Assembly (NCBI GenBank): GCA_029255605.1
Contig: JANLJF010000048.1
Coordinates: 1-64,000, forward strand
DNA from: Azovibrio restrictus
Lineage (GTDB): Bacteria; Bacteroidota; Bacteroidia; Chitinophagales; Chitinophagaceae
Direction: 5' to 3'
DNA length: 64,000 nt
A model generated the notes under the pieces. It had not been told where the DNA came from and searched no databases. It saw nothing but the letters and a program-made list of their open reading frames with translations. Below, piece after piece: positions 18,094 to 26,888 of this stretch; positions within the stretch are counted from its first letter, which is position 1, and every line of letters begins with the position of its first letter. Made by a program: the position numbers and the translations under genes.

Positions 18094-20286
18094 TTATGCT
18101 TCGTTGAGGCAGAAACCGATAGTATCTACAGCATATTGTTGATAGAAGGTATATGCGTAGGATACGAAAGGATAGCATAGCAGTGTCTTGTCATATGCAT
18201 ACAGCCTTATGTTATATCCGCATTTGCGCACATTGTTTGTGGTCATAGCCCAGTTACCGGTTTTGCCTGTACCCGGAACGGTGATCTGCGAACCGAAACT
18301 GCGTACAACACCATCTACTTTGAATGTGGTGCTATCGCCACTGCGCAGTTGTATGAATTCGAACGCTACGCTATGGCAGTTGTTCTCATCATCGGCAAGG
18401 CTGTAAGTACCGGTTATGTCTGTTCCTTTTACCAGCGTACCGCAGTCTTCAGAACCATTTACCTTGATGCGTACATCTTTAGGCGCATGCTTGTCAACCT
18501 TTATACGGCAGCGCTCACTGGTGAAGCCTTCAGATGTTTCGAGGTAAAACTCATATACATCTGAATCGGCAACAGAGATGACACCCAACAGGTCGCCATG
18601 CACGGTAACAATGGTTGGCGCATTATAATCTACCAAGTAGTGATAGTTGCCTGCAGCATCCGGTGTATTTGGCTCTATGTATTGACTGAGCATACCACCT
18701 GCTATCACATTCTTCAGCACGGTGAAAGGTGTGCTGACTGGAACAAAGCTGCTATCGGGTTGCGATGCGCGTTTCAGCATTATTTTATACTGCAGTTGTG
18801 CCGCACCTACATTATTTGAATCCGGATGCTCCGGTATCACACCTGTGATAGGAATAGTACCATTGAATGAGAAGCCATCGAAGTTATCTACCGTAGCATC
18901 GGGTGCATCCAGGGTCTTATCTATCTTACCGGTTATCTTGCTCACCTTTTTGGCCGGTATATTACCTATGGCCGTGATGATAGGTTTTTTACCTGTACCC
19001 TGTGTGCCTTGCCTGTGGCGTATCTCTACCCAGGCTTCTTCCCAATCGCCCCAGGGCGCTACCCAGCCCGGTTGGTTGTCCGGTGGTAGTAGGTTCCACG
19101 ATAGTATCGCGCGTACTTTTGCAAAGTAGGTTTCGCTGCATTTCTGCTTTTGATACTCGGTAAGATTTACCGGTAGCTCTACATGGTAAGACAGTCCGCC
19201 ATTTGGCATAGGGGTTACATCGTGCACCTCTACAGAAGAAGTACCCATGAATTGCCAGCCGCTACCAAAGTCCATATAGAATGCTACATATTCCCTGCTG
19301 CCTTTGCTGCAAAGATTGCCTGCGTAGCCCGATGGCTTTTTAAGATGTACGGTAGCATACAGGCGATTGGTATCGCGGTTGAGGCCTACGCATTTCACCT
19401 CTTCATAAGTAGTGTTGAATTTGGGTTTTAGTACAAAGTCTACCAACTTGCTCAGGTTAATGCCACTCAGCTTCAAGTTTTTAGAAAGCTCGAATGATGG
19501 GGCGCCGGCATTCAGGGCTTTGGCTACTGTGGTGAAACCGATACGCTCTTCTTCTACCTCTTTGCTGTAAAGCTTCATTAGTTCCGGCAGTTCTATCTCT
19601 TCCGTTTTTAGCTCCAATGCCTGGGGTATTTGCGGTATTTTCTCAGCCAGCAGTTTTATCTGGTCATCTTTCAGTGTAAGGCCTATGTCCTTCAGGTTGC
19701 CTTTCAGCCAGCATATCCAGCTATTTTTAGGCGCCAGTTGAATATTTACATCCAGCACATTGCCCCATACAGGTACATAATCAGGGTCATTTGCGGTTGG
19801 TGCAGTATTCCAGGAAAGGATGGCGCGGACGATAGGTAACACGGGTTTATCACCGCAGCAGTTGGTAACTTCAGGATTGAAAGCCTGGTTTACGGCGTAG
19901 CAAAGTGAATTGCTGGTAGTGTGGCTGAAATCGTGTGCATCGAAGCTTACAATACCAAGGTCTTTCCATGTGCCATTTCGTTGATAGTCGATGTAGAAAC
20001 GAACGTACTCTTTGCTACCTGCGGTACATGGGCCGCCGCTGTAGCCGTTGTTCTGGTTAATTTTTACAATTGCGGTCAGTGTTTTCATTTGTGGGTTGTA
20101 GCCCACGCAAGTCACCTGTTCATAGGTCGTATTGCCGTTGATGATCTTTACCGGCTTGAACTCGTTGAACAGCGGATTCGTTTTAGATAGATTCCCAAAG
20201 TAGTTGGGATTTTGCAGCAGCAATAAGTGCATTTTTTCTCTCTCTAGTTGCACCCCTTGCAAGCTTTCTTTTTTAAGCGTTGCCAT
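18094..20286 (-). CDS. Protein of unknown function with an internally duplicated ~130-aa module
   Basis: MATLKKESLQGVQLEREKMHLLLLQNPNYFGNL; two copies of NTTYE[QE]V.CVG...GS[KR]EYV.FY.D...VRAILSWN..P...P.....WG; no obvious signal peptide. Confidence 0.8.
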   Translation of the reverse strand: MATLKKESLQGVQLEREKMHLLLLQNPNYFGNLSKTNPLFNEFKPVKIINGNTTYEQVTCVGYNPQMKTLTAIVKINQNNGYSGGPCTAGSKEYVRFYIDYQRNGTWKDLGIVSFDAHDFSHTTSNSLCYAVNQAFNPEVTNCCGDKPVLPIVRAILSWNTAPTANDPDYVPVWGNVLDVNIQLAPKNSWICWLKGNLKDIGLTLKDDQIKLLAEKIPQIPQALELKTEEIELPELMKLYSKEVEEERIGFTTVAKALNAGAPSFELSKNLKLSGINLSKLVDFVLKPKFNTTYEEVKCVGLNRDTNRLYATVHLKKPSGYAGNLCSKGSREYVAFYMDFGSGWQFMGTSSVEVHDVTPMPNGGLSYHVELPVNLTEYQKQKCSETYFAKVRAILSWNLLPPDNQPGWVAPWGDWEEAWVEIRHRQGTQGTGKKPIITAIGNIPAKKVSKITGKIDKTLDAPDATVDNFDGFSFNGTIPITGVIPEHPDSNNVGAAQLQYKIMLKRASQPDSSFVPVSTPFTVLKNVIAGGMLSQYIEPNTPDAAGNYHYLVDYNAPTIVTVHGDLLGVISVADSDVYEFYLETSEGFTSERCRIKVDKHAPKDVRIKVNGSEDCGTLVKGTDITGTYSLADDENNCHSVAFEFIQLRSGDSTTFKVDGVVRSFGSQITVPGTGKTGNWAMTTNNVRKCGYNIRLYAYDKTLLCYPFVSYAYTFYQQYAVDTIGFCLNEA

Positions 20287-20453
20287 AATATGTATTTTTT
20301 GGTGATGAAAAAATCCTCTATACACTCCGGTAGTGTATTACAAACATAGAATAGGCAAGAAGCAGGATTATAAGCACTGATACTGGAAATACATGTATTG
20401 GCAACTGAAAAATTATACGTAGAAATACGCATAGACATTACGGAAAACCCTGT

Positions 20454-20461
20454 TATTTTTG
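20454..20461 (+). promoter_or_regulatory. Candidate -7 element (TATTTTTG)
   Basis: Match to TAnnTTTG, 20 nt before the lipoprotein start. Confidence 0.35.
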
Positions 20462-20480
20462 GATATTAAAAAATTCTACA

Positions 20481-20996
20481 ATGGTCAAAAAACTTCTTAT
20501 GCTCAAAATCCAATCGTTTACAAACTTGCTGGCAGTAGGTATATTGCTGGCGGGCTTAGCATCCTGTTCGGGCGAAATACCTGGCGGTGGATGTGTAAAA
20601 TGTATAGAAAACAAACCGGCACCAACGCCCTATGCCTCAACGCTCAATAGTAAAAACCATTTTATAACACTTGATATGGCGCGGACCATGACGCAGTCTT
20701 TTTCAGCGCAAAGGGAAATGCTGCTGGCTCCGGAACGCAGGGGTCAAAATGTATTGCCACTGTATGAAACATTCAATCTGAAAACGATCGACTCCCTGTT
20801 ATGCCAGGAAAAGGCAGTGGGCTTCCGTATCTATATGGCACTGGATGGCCAGCAGAAAGCAAAATTTGTATTGGTAGGTGTAGATGGTGATGGTAAAGAT
20901 ATTATGCAAAGAGTAGTAGAAAACCCGGCAATGTTAACGGAAGCGCCTACCGGCACAAGTGTATTGGTAGCAGAAGAAGGCCAACGTTATCCATAG
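20481..20996 (+). CDS. Putative lipoprotein
   Basis: Signal/lipobox LAVGILLAGLASCSGE; 171 aa; function unknown. Confidence 0.65.
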   Translation: MVKKLLMLKIQSFTNLLAVGILLAGLASCSGEIPGGGCVKCIENKPAPTPYASTLNSKNHFITLDMARTMTQSFSAQREMLLAPERRGQNVLPLYETFNLKTIDSLLCQEKAVGFRIYMALDGQQKAKFVLVGVDGDGKDIMQRVVENPAMLTEAPTGTSVLVAEEGQRYP

Positions 20997-21028
20997 TAAA
21001 TAAAATAAAGACCTGAGGAAATTACGGA

Positions 21029-21673
21029 ATGCAAAAAGCCATTGCTTTTCTATTAAGCCTAAGCATCCTATTGCCATTGATTGCAGGATTGGTAAGATAC
21101 CGGAAAATACCGGCATCTTACCACCCCCTATTATATCTTATAGGTATCGGTTTTGTGAATGAACTGCTCTGTTATGCCGTTTTTTACAATAACAGCATGA
21201 TACCTGTAAACTTTTATTACATCTGTGAATTCCTGCTGTTTGCATGGCAGTTTCATTTATGGAAGAACATTCTGCGCTCAAAAAAGATCTTCTATACATT
21301 AATAGGCCTGATGACTGTTTTTTGGATAATAGATAAGGTAGTGATCTGCGGCTTTACAAGGTTTAGCCCCTTGTTCCAGGTATGCTATTCACTTATATTG
21401 GTACTGTTATCTGTAAACCAGCTCAACTGGCTTATTGTAAACGACAGGGGTGATATCGTTCGGCACCCTATTTTTATTATATGCATCTCGGTGATCATAT
21501 TTTTTTCATACAAGGTATTGACCGAAATTTTTTATTATTACGCACCTGAAAAGGCAATCAAAAACAATATTTTTGTAATACAATCTTACATGAATGTGGG
21601 ATATAATATATTGTTAGCGCTGGCTATACTATGCATACCTCAGAAGCTAACTTTTATACTGCCGTTGCGATAG
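21029..21673 (+). CDS. Polytopic membrane protein of unknown function, overlapping the downstream histidine kinase
   Basis: ~6 hydrophobic segments; 43-bp overlap with the kinase ORF. Confidence 0.7.
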   Translation: MQKAIAFLLSLSILLPLIAGLVRYRKIPASYHPLLYLIGIGFVNELLCYAVFYNNSMIPVNFYYICEFLLFAWQFHLWKNILRSKKIFYTLIGLMTVFWIIDKVVICGFTRFSPLFQVCYSLILVLLSVNQLNWLIVNDRGDIVRHPIFIICISVIIFFSYKVLTEIFYYYAPEKAIKNNIFVIQSYMNVGYNILLALAILCIPQKLTFILPLR

Positions 21674-22380
21674 CTGCAATCGTTCTGGGCGTTATCATCA
21701 TATACTTTATCGTTAGTATGATAAAGCACCAGCGCCGGAATGTAGACCTGTATAAACAAAAAATAAAAGCAGAAATAGCACTGCTTGAAAATGAACGGAA
21801 ACGCATTGCTACCGATTTGCACGATGAACTGGGCCCGCTCCTATCGGCCGTGAGGATACAGATAAACCACCTGGAATCGGATATAGACCACGACAAGAAA
21901 ATTGTAAGTTTTGCTACGAAACATATAGATGATATTCTTACCAAGACAAGGGAAATATCATACAACCTGCTGCCCAATACACTGGTAAGGCAAGGATTGG
22001 TAAAAGCGCTGCAGGAACTGGTAGGCAAACTAAGGGATATACATAAGCTGGATATAATATTTCGCACATCGGGAGAAGTGAAGCTGAACAAGGAAAGCGA
22101 GGTAAACATTTACCGGATGCTGCAAGAGATCATACATAATACGATAAAACATGCCAATGCATCACAATTGCTTATTGAGATGAAACGGCAGGACAATAAA
22201 GTATTACTGATGTCTGCAGATAACGGGAACGGGTTTGATTATGAGCAGCAGGTGAAAAACAATAATGGCCTTGGCCTGATAAGCCTGCAAAGCCGTGCCG
22301 AAGTATTGAATTCGACATTTAATTTTATTTCAGAACCGGGAAAGGGGACCCAGTATTTTTTTGAAATACCCGTCAACTAA
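21631..22380 (+). CDS. Sensor histidine kinase (HisKA_3/NarX-LiaS type) with a single N-terminal TM
   Basis: ENERKRIATDLHDELGPLLSAVRIQINHLE phospho-acceptor region; HNTIKHANASQLLIEMK...DNGNGFD...NGLGLISLQSRAEVL ATPase motifs. Confidence 0.93.
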   Translation: MHTSEANFYTAVAIAAIVLGVIIIYFIVSMIKHQRRNVDLYKQKIKAEIALLENERKRIATDLHDELGPLLSAVRIQINHLESDIDHDKKIVSFATKHIDDILTKTREISYNLLPNTLVRQGLVKALQELVGKLRDIHKLDIIFRTSGEVKLNKESEVNIYRMLQEIIHNTIKHANASQLLIEMKRQDNKVLLMSADNGNGFDYEQQVKNNNGLGLISLQSRAEVLNSTFNFISEPGKGTQYFFEIPVN

Positions 22381-22385
22381 CAAAT

Positions 22386-23057
22386 ATGGCACAAACAAAC
22401 ATTCCTATTTCAGTAGCTATTGCAGACGATCATGAAATATTCAGGGACGGGCTGCGCCTGATGCTGGCAAAATCGGAAAACATACATATAGTAGGGGAAG
22501 CACATAATGGTAAAGAACTGGTGGGTATTATAGACCAGCTGAAACCTGATGTGGTTATTACAGATATCAAAATGCCGATGATGGATGGCGTAGAGGCGAC
22601 GCGCTACATAAAAGAAAAACATCCGCAGATAGAAGTGATAGCCCTTTCAATGTTTGATGATGAGGAACTGATACTGGAAATGCTGGAAGCCGGTGCCATA
22701 GGCTACCTGCTGAAAAATGCAGATAAAACCGAAGTAATAGAAGCCATACACATGGCCTTTAAAAATCAGCCCTACTATTGTAAGCAAACATCGGGCAAGC
22801 TGGCCAAGCTGATAGCTTTCAGCAGGCACAACAACCAGAAGAAACAAAAAGAAGCAGAATTCTCTGAAAGAGAAAAAGACATCATCAGGCTGATATGCCA
22901 GGAATATACCAATAAGGAAATAGGCGAAAAACTATTTCTTAGTGCCCGCACCGTAGAAGGTTACCGTATGAAGATACTGGAGAAGATGGAAGTGAAAAAC
23001 ATAGTGGGTATAGTGATAGAAGCCATTCGCCTGGGTATCTATGTGCCTGAAATGTAA
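22386..23057 (+). CDS. NarL/FixJ-family response regulator
   Basis: VAIADDHEIFRDGLRLML...VVITDIKMPMMDGVEATRYIKE; LuxR HTH FSEREKDIIRLICQEYTNKEIGEKLFLSARTVEGYRMKILEKM. Confidence 0.96.
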   Translation: MAQTNIPISVAIADDHEIFRDGLRLMLAKSENIHIVGEAHNGKELVGIIDQLKPDVVITDIKMPMMDGVEATRYIKEKHPQIEVIALSMFDDEELILEMLEAGAIGYLLKNADKTEVIEAIHMAFKNQPYYCKQTSGKLAKLIAFSRHNNQKKQKEAEFSEREKDIIRLICQEYTNKEIGEKLFLSARTVEGYRMKILEKMEVKNIVGIVIEAIRLGIYVPEM

Positions 23058-23060
23058 TCG

Positions 23061-24371
23061 TTAGCTATCGGGCTTCAGTTTGACAGCCGCTTTATAAACT
23101 GTAAGGCACCTTTCTCGGGCTTTATCATGCTCTATCATTGGTTTGGGATATGATGGGGATTCACATTCAGGCACCCACTTCCTTATATACTTTAGTTCAG
23201 GATCGAATTTTTTTGTTTGAAGGTATGGATTGAAAATACGGAAATATGGCGCCGCATCGCAGCCACTACCCGCTGCCCATTGCCAGCCACCATTATTACT
23301 CGCCAGATCATAATCCAATAATTTGCTGCCAAAATAAGCTTCTCCCCATCGCCAGTCTATTAACAAATGCTTGGTAAGAAAACTGGCAACTATCATCCTT
23401 ACACGGTTATGCATATAGCCTGTTTCATTCAGCTCTCGCATGCCCGCGTCTACTATGGGGTAGCCTGTATTACCTTCGCACCATAACTGAAACTCCTTTT
23501 CATTATTGCGCCACTTAATATTGTCATACTCCTTGTGAAAGGAGTCCATCACAATATTGGGATAGTGCCACATGATCATCTGGTAAAAGTCGCGCCATAT
23601 TAATTCGTTCAGTAGTTTTTCATTCAGGCGGTGTGCCTGCGCTGCCAACTGGCGGATGCTGATAGTACCAAATCGTAAATGGACACTCAGCCGTGTGGTA
23701 CCTTTTATAGATGGTATATCGCGGGTTTTGTCGTAATCTTTAGCAATAGCTTCATTAAGTACAGGACTAACGACATCGTAATCAACAGGTTTGAACCCTA
23801 TATCCTCAAGCCTTGGTATAGCTATAGCTTTCTGCTTTCTGAAGTTATCAAAGTATTTATGGCAGGGATATGGCTTAAGGAAGAATGGCGTCAACTTTTC
23901 TTTCCATCGCTTGCTGTAAGGTGTATACACAGAATAGGGTTGGCCATTATCTTTTATCACTTCATTTTTCTCAAATATCACCTGGTCTTTGTAGCTATAG
24001 AGGGGGATATTTTTATCCAACAACAGCTTCGCTATCTCCTCATCTCGCTGGCGGGCATACGGTTCATAATCGGTATTAGTATACACTGCCTGCACATTAT
24101 ATTTTGACAGCAGCTTTTTATAGGCTTCCACCGGTGTATCATGGAATACGTATAAAGAAGCGCCCACATCTCTTAGCTTTTTCTGCATATCTTGCAGCGT
24201 GTCATGAATGAAAGCTACCCGTTTATCTGCTTTTTCCTGTAGGTCGTTAAGTATATTGGTATCAAAAATAAAGACAGGTACCACAGGATAACCTGACTTT
24301 AATGCCTGGTATAAACCGGCATTGTCATCCAGGCGAAGGTCGCGACGAAACCAGAAAATGGTCACTTTCAT
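23061..24371 (-). CDS. Cryptochrome/deoxyribodipyrimidine photolyase family protein
   Basis: MKVTIFWFRRDLRLDDNAGLYQAL; GYPIVDAGMRELNETGYMHNRVRMIVASFLTKHLLIDWRWGE; DLASNNGGWQWAAGSG. Confidence 0.96.
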   Translation of the reverse strand: MKVTIFWFRRDLRLDDNAGLYQALKSGYPVVPVFIFDTNILNDLQEKADKRVAFIHDTLQDMQKKLRDVGASLYVFHDTPVEAYKKLLSKYNVQAVYTNTDYEPYARQRDEEIAKLLLDKNIPLYSYKDQVIFEKNEVIKDNGQPYSVYTPYSKRWKEKLTPFFLKPYPCHKYFDNFRKQKAIAIPRLEDIGFKPVDYDVVSPVLNEAIAKDYDKTRDIPSIKGTTRLSVHLRFGTISIRQLAAQAHRLNEKLLNELIWRDFYQMIMWHYPNIVMDSFHKEYDNIKWRNNEKEFQLWCEGNTGYPIVDAGMRELNETGYMHNRVRMIVASFLTKHLLIDWRWGEAYFGSKLLDYDLASNNGGWQWAAGSGCDAAPYFRIFNPYLQTKKFDPELKYIRKWVPECESPSYPKPMIEHDKARERCLTVYKAAVKLKPDS

Positions 24372-24430
24372 AAGCGTGATAACAATTTTGAAAAAGAAAA
24401 GTTGATTTTATACGTTATTGCTTATTACTA

Positions 24431-25897
24431 ATGAAGTTTATTAAGCCTCATCTTTGGATTATTTTACTTACGCTGGTTATTATATTACCTGTATTTGCAC
24501 ATCTGACGGATATGCCTGTAGAGCTCTGGGATGAATCACGTCTTGCAAGTAATGCTTTTGAAATGTTGCAAACCGGTAACCTTTGGGTAACTACTTATGA
24601 CTACCGGCCGGATATGTGGAATACCAAGCCACCATTGATGATATGGCTAATGTCTTTATCAATGAAAGTTTTCGGAACCGGTGAATTAGGTATACGTATA
24701 CCATCGGCACTGGCTGCTATTTGTACATTTTTTCTTGTGTTCTGGTTTACCAACAAAACTTCGGGAAACAAAAGAACTGCCTTTATAGCTGCATTTGTAT
24801 TGGTAACCACAGGCGGATACGTAAAGCAGCATGGCACCCGTACGGGCGATTACGATGCTTTGCTTGCCTTTTTTACCACAGCATATATTTTTATGTATTT
24901 CCTGTACTTGCAAACAGACAAAGGAAAATACTTGCTATGGTTCTTTATATATATGGCCGGGGCTATACTTACAAAGGGTATAGCTGGCTTTTTCTTCTTG
25001 CCGGCTCTTTTCATATACACGTTGATACAACGCAGATTAGCGAATATTTTTAATAACCGTTATTTCTACATAGGGTTGGGTGTTTTTTTATTTCTTACCA
25101 TAGGATATTATTTACTGAGAGAGCATTATAACCCGGGATACATTGCTGCCGTAATGGAGAATGAAATAAGTGGCAGGTTTGGAACGGTGATAGAAGGACA
25201 CAGCGGAGGGCCTATGTTTTATGTTACCTTGCTTTCCACTGCGCATTTCACGTTCTGGATAATGCTGTTTTTATTGGGTATCGTCATCGGTGTACTATCT
25301 GCCGATAAAGTGATACAAAACCTGACTATCTATTTGTCATTAGTAGTTGTAATATTTTATTTTGTTCTTTCAGCCTCCGAATCGAAACTGTATTGGTACG
25401 ATCTGCCGGTGTTTCCTATAATGGCTGTTATTACGGCTATCGGTGTTTCTTATATAATGAGCTATGTATCGATGCATAGCCTTGCAAGTAAAAAAGTACG
25501 GACTATAGCATATGTGTCTATATTGGTATTTATATTTGTCCTTCCGTATTATAATATAATAGACTTTGTCTTATCGCCTCATACGGGTACTGATGAAAAC
25601 AGTAGTATGGCATTGTATATGAAAAGTGTAAGAGAAGGAAAACGTAAGGTAGATGGTTACCTTTTCACAAACGATAGTAAAACAGACCAAAATATTAATT
25701 ACTATCTCAAAATACATCCTACTAAGTTGCCATATAAAGATGTCAATAATTTAGTGCCCACAGATAAGGTCATTATTTTTAGTCCTTCCATAAAAGAGCA
25801 TATAAATAGAAATTACGATTTTGAAATAGTAGAGTCTATCGGTGATGTAAAGGTTTATCAAATAATAAAGATTAAGGCACCAGTAAACAATCTTTAA
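24431..25897 (+). CDS. ArnT-like glycosyltransferase family 39 membrane protein
   Basis: ELWDESRLASNAFEMLQTGNLWVTTYDYRPDMWNTKPPLMIWLMSLSMKVFGTGELGIRIPSAL. Confidence 0.88.
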   Translation: MKFIKPHLWIILLTLVIILPVFAHLTDMPVELWDESRLASNAFEMLQTGNLWVTTYDYRPDMWNTKPPLMIWLMSLSMKVFGTGELGIRIPSALAAICTFFLVFWFTNKTSGNKRTAFIAAFVLVTTGGYVKQHGTRTGDYDALLAFFTTAYIFMYFLYLQTDKGKYLLWFFIYMAGAILTKGIAGFFFLPALFIYTLIQRRLANIFNNRYFYIGLGVFLFLTIGYYLLREHYNPGYIAAVMENEISGRFGTVIEGHSGGPMFYVTLLSTAHFTFWIMLFLLGIVIGVLSADKVIQNLTIYLSLVVVIFYFVLSASESKLYWYDLPVFPIMAVITAIGVSYIMSYVSMHSLASKKVRTIAYVSILVFIFVLPYYNIIDFVLSPHTGTDENSSMALYMKSVREGKRKVDGYLFTNDSKTDQNINYYLKIHPTKLPYKDVNNLVPTDKVIIFSPSIKEHINRNYDFEIVESIGDVKVYQIIKIKAPVNNL

Positions 25898-25903
25898 AAT
25901 CTA

Positions 25904-26875
25904 ATGAAAAAACATTATCCGATAGCATTATCAATTGTAGTACCTGTTTACAATGAAGAAATGATCATTGATGAACTGGTACGGAGAATGTCTGAAGCCG
26001 CCCAAAGCATCACCGATAATTACGAGATCATATTTGTAAATGATGGCAGCCGGGATAGTTCTCTGGAAAAACTAAAAGCAGTGTGCAGCAAAGATTCAAA
26101 GCTGCACTACATAACCTTTTCCCGCAATTTTGGCCATCAGATAGCTATAACAGCAGGTATGGATGCCGCACGTGGCGAAGCAATTGTAACCATAGATGGC
26201 GACCTGCAAGACCCACCTGAGTTGATACCGGAAATGTATAAGCAATACCAGGATGGCTATAAAGTAGTATATGCCAAGCGCAGTAAACGCAAAGGCGAAA
26301 CACGATTCAAACGAGTGACAGCCAAAATATTTTACAGGCTGATGGCCCGCCTGGTTAGTTTTGAGATACCATTGGATGTAGGAGATTTCCGGTTGATAAG
26401 CAGGGATGTGCTGGAATACCTGAAGCAAATGAAGGAGTATGATAAATACATACGGGGGCAGATAGCATGGCTTGGGTTTAAAAGCACCTATGTGATGTTT
26501 GAGAGAGATGAGCGCAGGTTTGGCACAACTAATTATCCTTTCAAAAAAATGCTGCGCCTTGCGTTTAATGGCATCACTGCCTTTTCAGATTCACCTTTGA
26601 AAGTGGCTACAAAGCTTGGCTTTGCGGTGTGCGTTATATCTTTCCTGATAGGTGTGTATGCACTATGGGCGTACTTTATGGATGCACGTACCGTACCGGG
26701 ATGGGCATCTACCATCATCAGTATTACTTTCCTTGGTGGTGTGCAGCTATTGTCGCTGGGTATCATAGGCGAATACATCAGCCGTATCATCAGCAATGTG
26801 CGCAACAGGCCACTGTATGTGATAGATAAATCGACGCTGGACGATGTAAAAGACGAAGAACAAAGGGGCTATTAG
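25904..26875 (+). CDS. Glycosyltransferase family 2 (DPM1/ArnC/GtrB-like)
   Basis: LSIVVPVYNEEMIIDELVRRM...IIFVNDGSRDSSLEKL...TIDGDLQDPPELIPEM; two C-terminal TMs. Confidence 0.93.
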   Translation: MKKHYPIALSIVVPVYNEEMIIDELVRRMSEAAQSITDNYEIIFVNDGSRDSSLEKLKAVCSKDSKLHYITFSRNFGHQIAITAGMDAARGEAIVTIDGDLQDPPELIPEMYKQYQDGYKVVYAKRSKRKGETRFKRVTAKIFYRLMARLVSFEIPLDVGDFRLISRDVLEYLKQMKEYDKYIRGQIAWLGFKSTYVMFERDERRFGTTNYPFKKMLRLAFNGITAFSDSPLKVATKLGFAVCVISFLIGVYALWAYFMDARTVPGWASTIISITFLGGVQLLSLGIIGEYISRIISNVRNRPLYVIDKSTLDDVKDEEQRGY

Positions 26876-26888
26876 CCCCTTTGTTTTA
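26860..26888. terminator. Bidirectional terminator between convergent genes, overlapping the GT2 stop codon
   Basis: ACAAAGGGGCT-att-AGCCCCTTTGTTTT; stop codon TAG at 26873-26875. Confidence 0.85.
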
